DNA of 64,000 nt from Acanthosepion lycidas (GCA_963932145.1 OZ010581.1:83028802-83092801); one strand, 5' to 3'. Shown: positions 46,965 through 59,771, counted from the stretch's first letter. Translations and numbers: made by a program. The notes: generated by a model not told the origin, from the letters alone.

Positions 46965-47490
46965 CGTTTCCCTTCAGGACGTGGACGACCAGGGGCGTCC
47001 ACAAATTTCCATCTTTTTTAACTTTGAATAATTGTTTGTCTCTTTACTATCTCTACCTACTCCTTATTCTGCCATTCATTTACACAAGGTGGTTCAGTAA
47101 GTTATTCAATGTTTCCTCCTATCCCTCTTGTCTTCAATATACCCTGTGTGTGACAAATTCTCCAAGCTATCTTTCTTTATTATGTGTCTTAAAAATTTCA
47201 ACTGTCTCTTTCTGATTCTAAGTACAATGATCCTTTTTGTTACCATTTTCTTTGAAACTGCCTCGTTGCTCACATGTTCTGTCCATGGTATATTCTCAGC
47301 ATCTTTCTTTAGAGCCCCAAATCCTTGTTGCCTCAATTCTCCTCTTCATCTGTTAGGACATTGTCCAACTTTAACTGGTGAATAGGAAGATTGCTAATAC
47401 TTAACAGTCCAGTTTCTTTGTTTCTAACGAAATTTTCCTGTTTCTTAATACTTTGTTTATTTTTAAAAGGTATTTTCGCTCTTCCAATGT
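46965..47490 (-). pseudogene. RTE-like LINE C-terminus
   Basis: The minus strand 47106-47336 is open for 76 codons and reads PWTEHVSNEAVSKKM, VLRIRKRQLKFLRHIIKKDSLENL, then TGYIEDKRDRRK, the best-preserved piece of this region in the window. The 47340-47490 part continues upstream (ETGLLSISNLPI and a conserved LRNR-type block). It helps define what the repeat-expanded copy at 45056 should look like. Confidence 0.8.
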
Positions 47491-48412
47491 GCTTTGAATT
47501 GATCAAATTAATTTGCAGATCTTTGAATATTGTGTTAATTATTAACTGAATAAAAATCATCAAAACATAACAAAACTGTTAGTAATAATTTTTTCAATTC
47601 CGCGTGGACTCTGATACAACTGGACATGTTTTGGGAATTTTAATATTTCGCTATTCAAATTCCAGTACGCAAAATTTTAGATGAAATATGCTTAATGAAA
47701 TTATGTCGATAATTTCACGAGATTTAATGTAAACAGCAACAAATATTAGTTGTAATGTCATTAACCAAAATATGTAAAGTAATGTAAAGTAATATTTTGA
47801 TTTTAAATGATAATTTCCAAAGAATTGTAAAAACAAATATTTCAAGAAAAATTTTACAGAATGAAATCATTTATTTATTTACCAATATGGTCTGTTAAAA
47901 CAAAATTGCTACTAATTGTTAAATACTAAACGTGATTTTGATAACGAAATATCGATGACATAAAAAAAAACTGAAAATGTTACGTGCTAAAAGCATTTTA
48001 CAGATAATTGATGGTGTAAATTAAGGTTTTTACTTTAGCTAATTGGAACACTGAAAACCTCAAATGATAAAATTAATATAACGTTATCAATTATGATAAT
48101 GTTCCATACGAGAAAGTTTGAGTGAGAGAGTATTAGGCCAATAAAGTGACGCTGACGTACAAATATACAAAACGCAATATAGTCATCATGCACCTAGTGT
48201 TATAAGGTTATACAAAGCACATGTACCACAGCCAAGCGTGTGCGCTATGGTGAAAGATTTTGGCTAAAACAGTGCATAACGTTTCAGGTGAGGACCAGTT
48301 ATAAATACCTTCACATCAAGTAACTTAGTCCGTTCAGAAGGTCTCCGTTTAAGAATGCTCCCAAATATCTAGATGTATCTCCCAAATAGTCTTGACCACC
48401 TCATTCTTTGTT
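47491..48412. other. AT-rich, no gene seen
   Basis: No recognisable feature; a minus-strand 64-codon frame at 47651-47845 is AT-driven. Confidence 0.5.
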
Positions 48413-48441
48413 GCTGTTATTGTTGTTGTTATTATTATTAT
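48413..48441 (-). repeat. (AAT)n(AAC)n tail of minus-strand LINE
   Basis: The short repeat sits where the 3' end of the restriction-endonuclease LINE copy is expected, parallel to the tail at 1195. Confidence 0.55.
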
Positions 48442-48995
48442 TCAGAGTTTGTTTTTTTTCTTACTATCTGTTTTGTTCACTCGTGGAGTCGAGTCCATCG
48501 CTTGGAATTATGGCTACCATGCGGGTTTGATGGGTGTGGGTAATTGCTAGAAGGACAATCTTCTGGACTTCTTTTGTTTTGATGTCGGTCAAGATTTTGT
48601 TGGTGTATTTTTCTATCCATTTGCTAAGCAGAGAGAAAGCACCTATTTTTTTGTTGTTTTCATACCTAACATTCTCTCAATTTCTATTTCTATATCTTTA
48701 TATTTTAAAGAGTTTTTCTATAGTTTTCAGGGAGGGGTGTTTCTTGAGCAAGTTCTTTCCTTCTTGTCCTTCACTATTATATCAGGTTTGCTGACCTTAA
48801 TTTCTTTATCAGTTTGGGTTGGCATGTCCCAGAGAATTAGTAGTTTCATTGTTTTCTGTTACAGTTGATGGCTTATGTTCATAGCATTTGTCTTTGACTT
48901 TGATGTTATAGTGCTTACAGCTTGCCCAGTGGAGGTATGCTGTTATTTTGTTGTGCCTTTCTATGTATTCTGTCTTTCTGTTCAGTACAATCCTT
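48442..48995 (-). pseudogene. LINE with restriction-like endonuclease, 3' end
   Basis: The minus strand reads TEYIERHNKITAYLHWASCK (about 48920-48980), KCYEHKPSTVTEN, then in another frame ILWDMPTQTDKEIKVSKPDI and IVKDKKERTC (about 48740-48835), matching the NRPDIVIKD site of the copy at base 762. It ends with SKWIEKYTNKILTDIKTKEVQKIVLL near 48565-48640. The endonuclease RPD motif appears as KPD. Frameshifts break the domain. Confidence 0.75.
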
Positions 48996-49329
48996 TACCG
49001 GGTCATTAACCGAGACCTAGGATAGGGCAACTTAGTGAATATATGCATCATCCTGTTTGCACAAATTCTGATGTTAAGTGATACTCAACATGTACAGTGT
49101 TTATATTTTCTTTACATTGATAATACTCTCCTGGGTAGATGAACAGTTCCACACAGTGCGTTTTTTTAATCTCTTGTAAACAAGGGCCTACCAGAGATCA
49201 TGTTAATATTCTTGTCTGTGACCTTTCGACCGTATCCTGGGCTTCAATTATTATAGATATAACAGTAGTTTTAAGGTACCACTTTTTTCGATTTCAAGAT
49301 TCTTATATTTACTTATTTTGTCATATTCT
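48996..49329 (-). mobile_element. Uncertain LINE-derived linker
   Basis: This sits between two fragments of the same LINE family. Cys-containing pieces on the minus strand (YQCKENINTVHVEY, SLSCPILG) may be the decayed zinc-knuckle region of the downstream copy, but the match is weak. Confidence 0.35.
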
Positions 49330-49770
49330 TTAACAAATATATTTTTATCTGATAGCACTCACATATCTGTCTGTATGAATATTAAAGTATGAAAGAATAG
49401 TAACTTCATGACTTTCTATGACTGGTTCACAGTGATGTTCATACCATTTTCAGTATGTGATATACAATAATATTGACATATCTTCCAATGAAATATTGTC
49501 CAATCTCTTATCATGTCGATCATTGTATTCTTTTGTTATCAAGATTTGACAAGTACATATAAAATGATCAATAGACTAAATATTTTCTTCAACATTTTTT
49601 ATTATGTTTGCCTGGTGATTCTTTGTGAATAGGCGTTGGTTTTGTGCAGCTATTATAAATGCCTGCGTTTCTATCTTTAGCCCTGCATTCTTCAACCACT
49701 GTTAGATTTTATCTTGATCTATATCGGCATCGTTAATTGGCCATGTAATGATTTTTGTTCGTATGTTGTT
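49330..49770 (-). pseudogene. Second fragment of the restriction-endonuclease LINE
   Basis: The minus strand reads INDADIDQDKI.QWLKNAGLK (about 49670-49735), TQAFIIAAQNQRLFTKNHQAN, EYNDRHDKRL and KWYEHHCEPVIESHEVTI (about 49385-49440), ending FNIHTDRYV near 49360. This matches residues 115-225 of the first open frame of the window (bases 355-700) and overlaps in domain content with 48442-48995, so the two are separate insertions or a local duplication. The CCHC knuckle is deleted or scrambled. Confidence 0.75.
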
Positions 49771-50704
49771 GTTTTTTTTGGGTTTTTTTTTTTTATTGTT
49801 TAACCCTTTTGTACTTAAGCATCCTTCATTATGAGTTTAGGGGCCATTTCTTAGTTGAGTATTTTTTATGTATATTTCCTTCACAGGGAATTCCTTTAAT
49901 TTATTGTTCTATTTAAAAATTTAATGAATTTTTTCTCGTGACTTTCAACAGGTTATGATCCCCGGATTATATTCTCCCTCTAAACAAATAAAATATTTAC
50001 ATAAGAAAATGCATCAATAAGTCAGAAAAATTAGCCGAATTTTGATCCGAAACTTTCATTGTAATTTTCGATAAGTGTAATTTACTATTCACCACTCTTA
50101 CAAGAAAAGAGATTACGTTGAAAAATGTTTTTTTAAATGTTTTCTTTTTATCATTACGCTATGTACCTCTCTTCATTAAAAGTAATTCTAAACTTTTATT
50201 TATTTTTCTACCAAAAGAAAGATGGGAATAAAAGATTTATCTCATACGCCGTTAATACTTGATACAATACAAGATGTTCTTCACTCAAGCAATTGTTTCT
50301 TTAATTGCTTACCAGAAATATGTAACAGCCTAAATGTACAATAACCTTACAAAAAGCCAGTCAAATGATCAAAGTTTATAGATTCTATATTCCCGTAATT
50401 TGTACTTCATAAAAAATATGATTTATTTTGCATTTAAATAATCACTGAAAAATGTCATGATAAAATCCTTTATGAGAAAATAATAGTAAAAGTTGCTTAA
50501 AAATAGACTTAAAAAATAAAAATAAATATTTTCTTTTTGTAGCTTCTAAAATTTTCCGCTCATCCCTGACCAGAGTCCATTATTATAATAAGTATGAGCC
50601 TAGTTCCTGGAAAATAATGTCTGAAGAACATGTTGACGCCTGAATTAATTTTGTGAATACATTCAATAAGGGAATTTGTGTGAAATCCTACATTAAAAAC
50701 GGCC
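49771..50704. other. AT-rich, no gene seen
   Basis: Contains T-runs at about 49769-49796. No gene signature. Confidence 0.5.
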
Positions 50705-50726
50705 TTGTGAGAAGGCAAAAGAACAC

Positions 50727-50809
50727 TCTCTCTCTCCCCCTCTCTCTCTCCCCCTCTCTCTCTCCCCCTCTCTCTCTCCCTCTCTCTCCCCCTCTCTCTC
50801 TCTCTCTGT
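50727..50809. repeat. (CT)n/(CTCTCTCCCC)n minisatellite
   Basis: A CT run punctuated by CCCC about every 18 bases, which suggests a higher-order unit made by slippage. Frames at 50560-50901 are artefacts. Confidence 0.9.
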
Positions 50810-52229
50810 GTTATGCACATGTACAAACAAGGAGAGTGACAAAAATATCAAAGCCCGAGATACCATCCACAAGATTCAGGGAATTTCCTTTTAATTACTA
50901 AAATATTTTTTAATTATCTTATTATCTTAATTAACACGTGACCTAATGCACAAACATTAAGATGACAGGGTAAAAAAAACGTAAGCTGAAGACCTGGAGC
51001 AATTCTGGATATAAGTTTACTTAAGACATTTGATAACATTAAAGAAAGATCATGAAAATGAGGTAAAACCGGAAAGCACTTGATAAAAACAGACATAATG
51101 AAAGGCATCTTGCCAATATGCTTGCTCATCAAGTGTATAATGAATGTTTAATGCTAACGATTACGTACAGGTACAAAATATGCAAATTAACAAAACAGCT
51201 TGAGAACAAACTTAGAAATGCACAAAGATCAAAGTAACTTAACAAGATCATTTCTCATACCGTTTGTAAACCTATATTTTTCGAGGTGCTAGATGTTTTC
51301 AAAACAGACTTTGTACTGTTATTCATTCATAAATCTGCCTCCAATGGTTCATGAAGTAAGTACCGTTTTACGCTTATTTTTTTTATAATTAGTCAATAAG
51401 TTTAATCAATTAATCAGTACGACTAATTTTAAATTATTTAAGAATTATTCCGTTTGCCGTGAGTATAAATTAAATAAAACAAATAACAAGAAGTATAAAG
51501 AAATATAAAGAACATATTTTAATGCACAATATCATCTATTGTCTGTAAACATTTTCATTTTCTAGGTCTAAATATACTTTTCTCTTCAAATACTTTCCAA
51601 ATTTGCATGATAATCTTTTTTTCATATTATGAGACAATTACTGGTATCTAGATTGTTTTTAATTTAGATATAGTTAAATTTATGATTTTTGTTAGCTTTT
51701 AATGTATTTTTAATGCTTAATAGTAACATGTTAATACTCAATATGTACTTACCATTAATAAAAGATTTAATGTTATACAAAGTTTTTATAAGTACTTTAT
51801 AAGTTTTTCTTAAGAAAAAGACATCGTCTGCTAAGTTTTCCTAATTATCTTATATATTTACCCTATATTATGTTAGTTTGTTGCTAAAGTTGTTTTATTT
51901 TTATTTCTTTTTTATTTATTTATTTTACTGAAAACCCAGTTTATGCCGACCATTTCTGCTAATTTATTAAAATAAAATATTTGAAATAAATAAAAGCATA
52001 TTTATTTCATTAATGTTTAAATATATGAATCGATCATTCAGCAGTGAGAAGAAATTAAGCTTCGTTAGCATTCCATTATCATTAAGTTCATTAGTCTGTC
52101 ACCCCCCCCCCACACACACTATTTTATTGTCATTAGTGTGAAAATGTGTCGCAAATCAGAAGTTACTAGGATTTTGCATGTGACAACAGAAAAGAAAATG
52201 CCAGACAAAGGTTCTGGTAATTTAATTTT
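50810..52229. other. AT-rich, no gene seen
   Basis: A CCCCCCCCC(CA)n stretch is at 52099-52119. The minus-strand frame 50914-51132 shows no domain. Confidence 0.5.
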
Positions 52230-52680
52230 TTAATCATTTCACACCAAAGCAAAAAGGCAGTAAAGCCAGTATAAGACAAGTTGTTACTAAGTGTGAGAGA
52301 ATATAAATAAAAGAAGAGGAATTAAGAAGACATAAGATAATGATTCACATCGCACTTAAATTTTTGGAAATCAAATATAACTGGAAAGCAAGAAACCGGA
52401 AGAGAGGTCCATAAGCGAGAAGTGCAAGTGAAGAAACTGTTAGCATAGAACTTATATCTAGCCATTTCAACTGTAAAATAATGAGACCTTGCTGCCAATC
52501 TAGTAGTACGCTTACATTCATAAAGTAAGTCTATGTACCAAAGAGGAAGCCTCATCAGGACAATTACCATAATATATTTATACAAAAAAAAAAAAAACGT
52601 ACAGGGAAGCTACGTTACTGCGGTGAGAAAGTGACTGAAGTCGATACGCCAGGTCAGAACCAATAATATAATAATAATGA
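52230..52680 (-). pseudogene. CR1/Jockey-like LINE, C-terminal fragment
   Basis: Minus strand 52322-52585 is open for 87 codons and reads RTTRLAARSHYFTVEMAR (about 52450-52510) and SFFTCTSRLWTSLPVSCFPV, then FDFQKFKCDVNHYL. This is a good match to the standard CR1 C-terminus (R.TRLS..SH.FTV, F..RTSRLWNSLP.SCFP, Y.LQKFKSNV..HL). The 3' UTR is shared with the copies at 13740 and 25955. Confidence 0.8.
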
Positions 52681-53522
52681 ATAACGATTGGTGATATTAA
52701 GCATTAAGCTTAAGCATCATTAAGCAATGGCTGGAGGCCACTAATTATTAACTTCAGTTAACTTCCTTTCATTCGAATCAGATGTGTTCTTATTTGGTAA
52801 ATATAAATGTATGCTATAAACGACAATACGTGTGAGACCAAAATTAATTTCAGTAAAAGATATGTTTATGTCATGGCTTGAAATCATAGCTGATTTTTTT
52901 CTTTGCGATTTTTACGTTATTTTCAGTACTACTGAATAGGAGTAACAAAAACAGACCTTATGCACAAAGTCATTATTTTCTGCATTTTCTGCTTTCAGGA
53001 TAAGGTGAAAACAGAAGGTCGAATTGTGGGAACAGCACTCCCTTTTATAAATAATATTCTATCAAGTCACATTTAGTTCGATTCACTTTAGAAACTAAGT
53101 ATGCAAAGATATTTAACAATCATCTTATAACTTTTTGAGATTTTTCTTATTTTTTTGCTAACAATTAAAAAATCGATTCAAGATCAGCGTTATGCATATT
53201 TGCATATTTATGTATTTTTTTCAGTTTCTAGGCTACATATTTCATCAAATTTTTGCTGTCATATTTCGAATTTTGTCACAAACTAAATATCTAAAATAAA
53301 TGCAGTCATGCAGAAGTGAATTAACAAAAAGTGAAAACAAAAAAGCCAAAAATGTAATCGATAAAATTAATAATCACAAAAAAGGCAAAGTATCAAAATA
53401 TATTTTTCAAGCAATCACATCTATTAAAACAAAATACATTTTTAATTTTTAATTTGAGTTGTGCTTTTCAAATTTAATCGTAATATTTGTTATCAAGAAA
53501 ATATATAAAACATGTGCGGTGT
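52681..53522. other. AT-rich, no gene seen
   Basis: No recognisable feature. Confidence 0.5.
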
Positions 53523-53665
53523 GGTTTAACATAGCCTTAGTTGGCAACCAGTCTATCGCTGAAAGAAAAGGTTGCGAGAAAATCTTCTGCCTAGTCAGTC
53601 ATGAATCGAAAGAGATATAATCGCCCAAGCGTCTATCACGTATGGCACTTAATTGACTGATTGAT
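53523..53665 (-). repeat. Second copy of the 17.6-kb short interspersed repeat
   Basis: Reverse complement matches 17605-17730: AGACGCTTGGGCG, TCTCTTTCGATTCATGACTGACT and GACTGGTTGCCAACTAAGGC line up with the other copy. The downstream third of the other copy is absent. Confidence 0.5.
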
Positions 53666-54591
53666 ATAAAACTTATTTGAACTTGATAGGATGTATGCGT
53701 GGTGTATTCGGCGTTCCCAAGTCGTAAGTACAAGACTTTACTGACGATTGTTTCAATATCAAGGACATTTTAAATTAAATACAAAGAAATCTGAAAAACA
53801 TTAACTTGTGACTTCAAAAGCAAACAGAATTTAACATTAAGATTTATTTTTATATGCAAAAATATCAACTTTTAAGTGTAAGCACTATATTCAGCTTAAA
53901 TAATTCAAGTTGATAATTTCTTTTATAGCATGTATTTACATAATATTTGAATGTATATGTCTAACCCTCCACCTGTTTTACATAGAGGTACTGAAAAGTT
54001 CTCAGCTCAACCCCTTCTAGAAATCTGACCAAATGAACAAGCCTCATAATATATATATATAAAGTATATCTAGCCAGCATATTGCAATCAAAACTGCGCA
54101 TAAATTGCCCAAAGTTCATGTTCTGTTGTTTTGTGCAAGTACTTTCGACCATCTAATCATTTTCAAGGACCAACATTTCTCACCTGTGGAAACTGAGTGC
54201 AATTTATATACATAGCAGATCACGAACAACCCAAATACAACTATCAACATTAGATAAGTGTTAGTGGATAATACTAAATACAGTACTCAACGCAAAGTAA
54301 GAACCCTAGAAGCTATTATTATACAAAATAAACAACCCCTTTCGTTCCCCTTAAGCATTTCATATGACGTCATCATGGAATATTTTAAGCTTTCAGTTTT
54401 CTAAAGAATACCAAGATACACACATCATATGGTTCTTGAAAATGACAGAGACTTTCGAAAGTTCTTGAACAAAACAACAGAATTATTATCCAATTTCGAT
54501 ACCAATATAAAACACCTTATTCGAAAATTGGAAAAATACAATAAAAAATTTAAACAGACAGACCTTATCGGTTATATTTTCAATCAAACTT

Positions 54592-54595
<4 letters not shown>
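53666..54595. other. AT-rich, no gene seen
   Basis: A TGACGTCA octamer lies at 54365-54372. Frames 53961-54152 (minus) and 54429-54653 (plus) show no domain. Confidence 0.5.

Positions 54596-54648
<53 letters not shown>
54596..54648. repeat. (TA)n microsatellite
   Basis: A pure TA run of about 53 bases. Confidence 0.95.
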
Positions 54649-54651
<3 letters not shown>

Positions 54652-54749
54652 GAACATTGAGGCCAACACCCAGCTGCAATCCCCACTTTTATATTTACAT
54701 ATGCTCTATCCCTGGTATTAAGGACTTTAAACCATAAATATAAATATAG

Positions 54750-54842
54750 TGTGTGTATGCGTGCGTATGTGTGTGTGTTTGTGTGTATGCATGTGTGTAT
54801 GTATGTGTCTGTCTGTCTATCTGTCTGTTTGTGTCTGTGTTT
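54750..54842. repeat. (TG)n-rich imperfect microsatellite
   Basis: GTGTGTATGCG, TGTGTGT and CTGTCTGTCT blocks in series. Overlapping Cys/Val-rich frames are artefacts. Confidence 0.9.
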
Positions 54843-56040
54843 GGAAGGATTCGGGCCAAAAATATTTTAGAACTTCTAATATGCATTATCATTTTATCAT
54901 ATTATGGTATAGCAATACTGAAGATTCATTGTTTTTCATGCATTTGAATATTTCCAGATATGGAACATTTTTTTATTTATAGACTAATTCTAATCGACTG
55001 TTAAGTTTTAGTTGATTTTATATTTGTTTTTTATATTTCTTACTCTTTTGTTTGAAAATTGATAATAATCATTTCTTAATTAGTATTCTTCTCGAAGAAG
55101 AAAAATACCTATTAAATTAAGTTGCTCACTCAAAACGCATACCAAAAAATTGTTACAACCTTTTATATATTTACTGAGTTTAGATTAATCTGGCATAACA
55201 TTACTTTTCTGGATCACTATAATCACTTTATCACTATATCAATTGCTAGTTTTATAGCAGACGGCTAACCATTTACATGTTGATGAATACTGTAATGAAT
55301 ACTTCAAAAGAAAATCGTGAAAAAAAGCTACAACCAATAGTTCCAAAGAACCCCAACAAAATTAACATTTCCTATAATTTTCTTTTACATTTGTTCCAAA
55401 TGATTCCTATGGCAGTAATTCGTTCAATATAAACAAAAAAAGCCCTATTAATGTAAATCAAATGATATTTTAAGTCTCTAAATTAAGCGACTGGGTTGCT
55501 TAGTTTTAAACATTGTAGGGAACATTTTCATTATATCGTTGTAAAATCTCACCCTAAAGCATTTTGAAACTAATTTTAAAGTTGCTCATCTGTATATCTT
55601 GAAATAGACATCTATTTTTGTCATCTTTTGAATATTCTGCCTTGGGTGCGGAATGACTTTTTAAGTAAATTAAAATTTTTATTGTATTTCCGATAACATA
55701 GTCTTGTAAATCTTTAACGATTTTCTTCACCACTGAATATCAAATTACGAATAATATTCAAAATTATATAAATAAATATATTATAAAATTATTTTCTATG
55801 TAACCATTTTTCAAACAAAATGATTCCAGACTAACTCGAAGCACTATGAGTCATTTTTTTCAAAAGTTAAATAATTTATTTCTGAAAATAATTGCTTAGT
55901 AATTATAATATATTTATATCTGATATAAGTACGGAATAATTTTATTAATGCAGTTAATGCGTTCTTATATTATTAAACTATACCCACCAAATTCAATGAT
56001 ATCTTATACAATGGATATATTTTGTTAAAGTCATTCCAAA
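54843..56040. other. AT-rich, no gene seen
   Basis: No recognisable feature. Confidence 0.5.
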
Positions 56041-56444
56041 TTGGGCTTCCTAATTTCGAAGAGAATAACTCATCTGGCTATGACAAGCCACTCCAATCCA
56101 ATTCTTTATGACGCTCTGTTAACAGAAAACCCCCCTTTCTCTATGAAACTGATAAATTATTTTTATTCAAACCATCAGGAAGTAAGTATATTTCTTCAAA
56201 AAATGGAAAATTTCAAAATATATTTCGAAAATGTTCACTAAATTTGAAGTATATCTTCATATTACCTTGTATCTCAATTGGATTATACAATAAAAGTACA
56301 ATATTCTTACAACCACATTTCAAATCACTAAACTTTCACATTTTAAATATTTATCAATGGTATAATAACTTATCTACAACAGACAGAAAACGTATGAAAA
56401 TATGTCTGCAACATTATCATGTTGAGCAAAAGGTTACCATTTAG
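56041..56444 (+). other. Exon-like open segments, product unknown
   Basis: A 66-codon frame (56041-56241, beginning GFLISKRITHLAMTSHSNPI) and, one frame over, another 66-codon frame (56244-56444) follow each other. A strong donor-like GTAAGTAT starts at 56182, after AACCATCAGGAA. I do not recognise either peptide. The composition up to 56181 is more coding-like than the surroundings; the second frame is AT-driven. It could be a decayed gene or a repeat. Confidence 0.25.
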
Positions 56445-56584
56445 TATCTCCTTTATTTTTCTACACTAAATATTTAGTCTCTGCAAAAATTGATAAAACA
56501 AAAAGTACCTAAGAAATTTATTTTAACGTTGTGATGGAGATTTGTTTTCACGTAATACAAATGTTTTAAAGAGTTCATCCATGT

Positions 56585-56586
<2 letters not shown>

Positions 56587-56650
<64 letters not shown>
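56587..56650. repeat. (GATA)n microsatellite
   Basis: Sixteen consecutive TAGA/GATA units. Confidence 0.97.
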
Positions 56651-56882
56651 TTACTAAATCTTGGCCACCCTAATATCCATGTAAACTCTCTTGGAGCAAT
56701 ACACTGAAGATGGGGTGATCCTCAGGCTACAGCTAAGTAGATAGACAGTGCAGTAGAGTGGATGAATATTACCCTAGATTAGAAGAAAGAAAAACGCTAT
56801 GTGTGTGCCGGAAGTTTTAGTGTTCTTGGCACATATTCAATAAAAGTATAAAAAGATTTGTACATTCGCATGAAGTGCGTTC

Positions 56883-56969
56883 ACACGCGCGCGTGTGTGT
56901 GTGAGAGAGTGCGCACGCGCATATGTATACACATCGAGCCAGCAACTGCTATGATAAAATACTATACTG

Positions 56970-57004
<35 letters not shown>

Positions 57005-57060
57005 AAGAGAGAGAGTGAATGAGTGAGAGAATGAGAGAATGAGAGAGATGGGGTGGGGAG
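56883..57060. repeat. CG/CA alternating block, then (TA)n(GA)n
   Basis: CACGCGCGCGTGTGTGTG at 56884-56902 and GCGCACGCGCAT near 56910 alternate purine and pyrimidine, prone to Z-form. A TA/GA tract follows at 56971-57045. Confidence 0.85.
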
Positions 57061-57199
57061 AGATGCCAAAATTAGAGACAATTTCCGAATAAGGTGTAAC
57101 TTTTCCTAAATAACAGCTGCTGCACGAAATGGCATGGAGTCTACAAGATGCAGAGGTCGTTCATTAGGTATAATTAATGATATTTAAATACATACAAAG

Positions 57200-58860
57200 C
57201 ATGAAGGAAAAAAGAGATAAATTCTAATGCAAACTGGACAATGCCAAGGCTCAAATTGCAGGAAATTACAATCGTTATAGGAGACCTGGATACCAAAGTA
57301 GAGAAGGTAAATGTAAAATAATTTTCCCAATTAGGACTCGGAACTCCTAATGAACGTGGAGAAAATGGGTTCCATGGTGCACAGAAAACAACCAGGTAGT
57401 AGCCAACACATGGTTTCAAGATGCTTATGGACATCAAGAAGTCCAGTAGGAGAAACGAAAAACCAGTTCGACTATATAACGATCAATAAGTGATTCGGGA
57501 ATGCAGTTTAACAATGTAAAACATACCTCAAGTGCCGACTGTAGAAGTGAACAACCAGCGATATGCAATCTCCGAATAAAACTACGAAACCAAATAAGCA
57601 GATTCCTAAATTACCTAAATTGCAAAAAGATGTATATTGATTTTATTAAAAGCAACTAAAATGTCAGAGTAAATTCTCGAAATGATTAAAGGGTGACAAC
57701 AGACAATGCCAAGGTATGGTACAGAATACAGTACATTACAAATCAGAAACAAATGTAGGCAGGCAAAAGAGAAATGACCCAATGAAAAGTGTGTAGTGAT
57801 ACAAAGAATGGGCATCCTAGGTAAGGCAGATGTGCATATATCATCTTTAGATGATTTCGACATTAACAAAATAATAAATGAAATATACAACAGTGGTTGC
57901 ATACCGGAAGATCATAGTAAACCCATTTTCATAGCGCTAAGAAGGCAGATGTAAATGAATGCAAACTTAATGGGACAATCAGCTTAATGAGTCACAATTT
58001 ATCATCCAGATTCTAATGAATATAGCGCGGAGGAGATTTAGACCAAAAATAGGACAAGAACAGTGTGGTTTTGTTAGACGAAACAAAGAACTGTTTGAAC
58101 TACTAGGGAACTTGATTTAATTGAGAAAGATATTAAAATAATTCAGAACCCATACATCTTCATAATTCAGTAAATGCACAAAAATAGAAACGGTTGTAAA
58201 ACAAGGATGTGACTTCTAATCAGACTTATTCAACTAGGCGATCCCGATAGAACTAGAATTCTTACCAGCATTTATTATTGGCGAACACAAGATATGCAGA
58301 TGATATAGTGTTGATTGCAGACACAGAAAATAAACTACAAGAACTCCTAGAAAAAATAGTAAAGAAAAGTGAGAAGAAAAGACTAAAATCAATTGCAAGA
58401 AGACAGAACGTATGGTTGTTAGCAAGAGGAACAACCAAAGATTCGAACTACGAATTGGAGATGTTAAAATCAAGCAAGTACGAAAATTTAAATATCTGGC
58501 GATGACAGCAAATGTAACACCGAAATCCGAATGGACACTGGAATAGCGAAAGACGCCTTCCAAAAGTTAAGCAAAATATTAAGAAACAGAAAAATTTCGT
58601 TGAAAACAATGAAAAGAACTTTTATCATGAAGAGAAAATTGAAATTTCTCCGGCATATATTGAGGAAAGAGAGCTTGGAGAATGAAAACGTTGCTACCCT
58701 ATCTAATAAGATTGTGTAGATGTATGGCAGAACAGGGAGTCAGGGAATAGTGAAAAGACAAATCTTGAAAAGAGCTCCAAACGATAAGCAGTTGTAGAGA
58801 ATCATGTTCATTCACATCCAGAAAGAATATGATACAGAAGAAAACCCTTGCACTAATTTA
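57200..58860 (+). pseudogene. RTE-like LINE, most complete copy (endonuclease plus RT)
   Basis: The plus strand begins in the APE-type endonuclease domain: IGDLDTKVEKV (about 57275-57310), LGLGTPNERGENGF, RNEKPVRLYNDQ and a CRSEQPAICNLRI stretch (about 57540-57575), where the family normally has SDH. After a linker (DDFDINKIINEIYNSGCIPED, about 57850-57910) come the RT blocks ISLMSHN, RPKIGQEQCGFVRR (about 58040-58080) and RYADDIVLIADTENKLQELLEK with YADD codons at 58293-58304. GIAKDAFQKLSKILRNRKISLKTMKR and KRKLKFLRHILRKESLEN (58535-58685) follow, and a degenerate C-terminus runs to about 58860. The middle of the RT (fingers to VRQG) is shortened by an internal deletion. Many stops and frame changes. 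Confidence 0.82.
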
Positions 58861-59771
58861 TATCATATACATATTACACATTTCACAAACAAAAAACATG
58901 TTAAGAGAAAAGGGTATTTACTTTATTCCTTGGCGTGTGGTCGATAAAAACAAATCCTTTTTCTCTTAACAACTGCAGATGAAATTAAGAATGCCATAAA
59001 CATCATTTGCCATTACTGGTTAAATTATTTAAGCTTTTATTATGAATAAAAATATAATACAATAAATTACTGAGAATAGATGCATGTATTTAATAACTCA
59101 TGGTGTAATTTATTTCAATTTTATCTTCAAGATATATATAATTGCAATAATATGAGCAAGTATTGTTATATTCCAGATATTCTGACGACTATTAAGAAGT
59201 CTAACTTTTCAAAAAGTTTTATAAATGAATTTCTTAAAAGATGATGTTAAAAATAAACTTAAGATTAGTCTTCATCTAAAATTACATCAATTTGAATAAA
59301 ATTTATTATATCTTTGTATTCAATGAGATGCCACTACTATTTTTATTATTTTTTAGTATCCTTATGTTTCATTTCACAATCAAAGTATCTTTATTCAATA
59401 TCTTCCATTTTTTCTGAAAAAAATATCTAACAGTTCTTTATCGCAATTGCTCTTTTATAGAACATTCAATTAAATTGAACACAACAAATCATAACCGAAA
59501 ATTGGATTTATACCTAACAAGGAAGATAAATAAAATAAAAATCAATTGTGTTTTCTAACTACATGGAAAATAGAATTTATTTAGGAAACCCTAAAACTTA
59601 GAATCTGCAAACTTCGAAAAGGCTCTTGTTTTTTGACCATTTCTCTGTAAGCATAACAGTTTTTATTTTTATGTCAGTAAACTCTCCAAAATAATATACT
59701 TATGATTTAAAATTAAAGTTATCCCACAGTTTCTCAAGCGATTACAAAACTATATAGCTTGGTGAATTTGA
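58861..59771. other. AT-rich, no gene seen
   Basis: No recognisable feature. Confidence 0.5.

Noticed and set aside
54749..54982. Cys-rich secreted peptide
   Set aside because: Cys/Val/Met pattern arises from TGTGTG/TGCGTG repeats.
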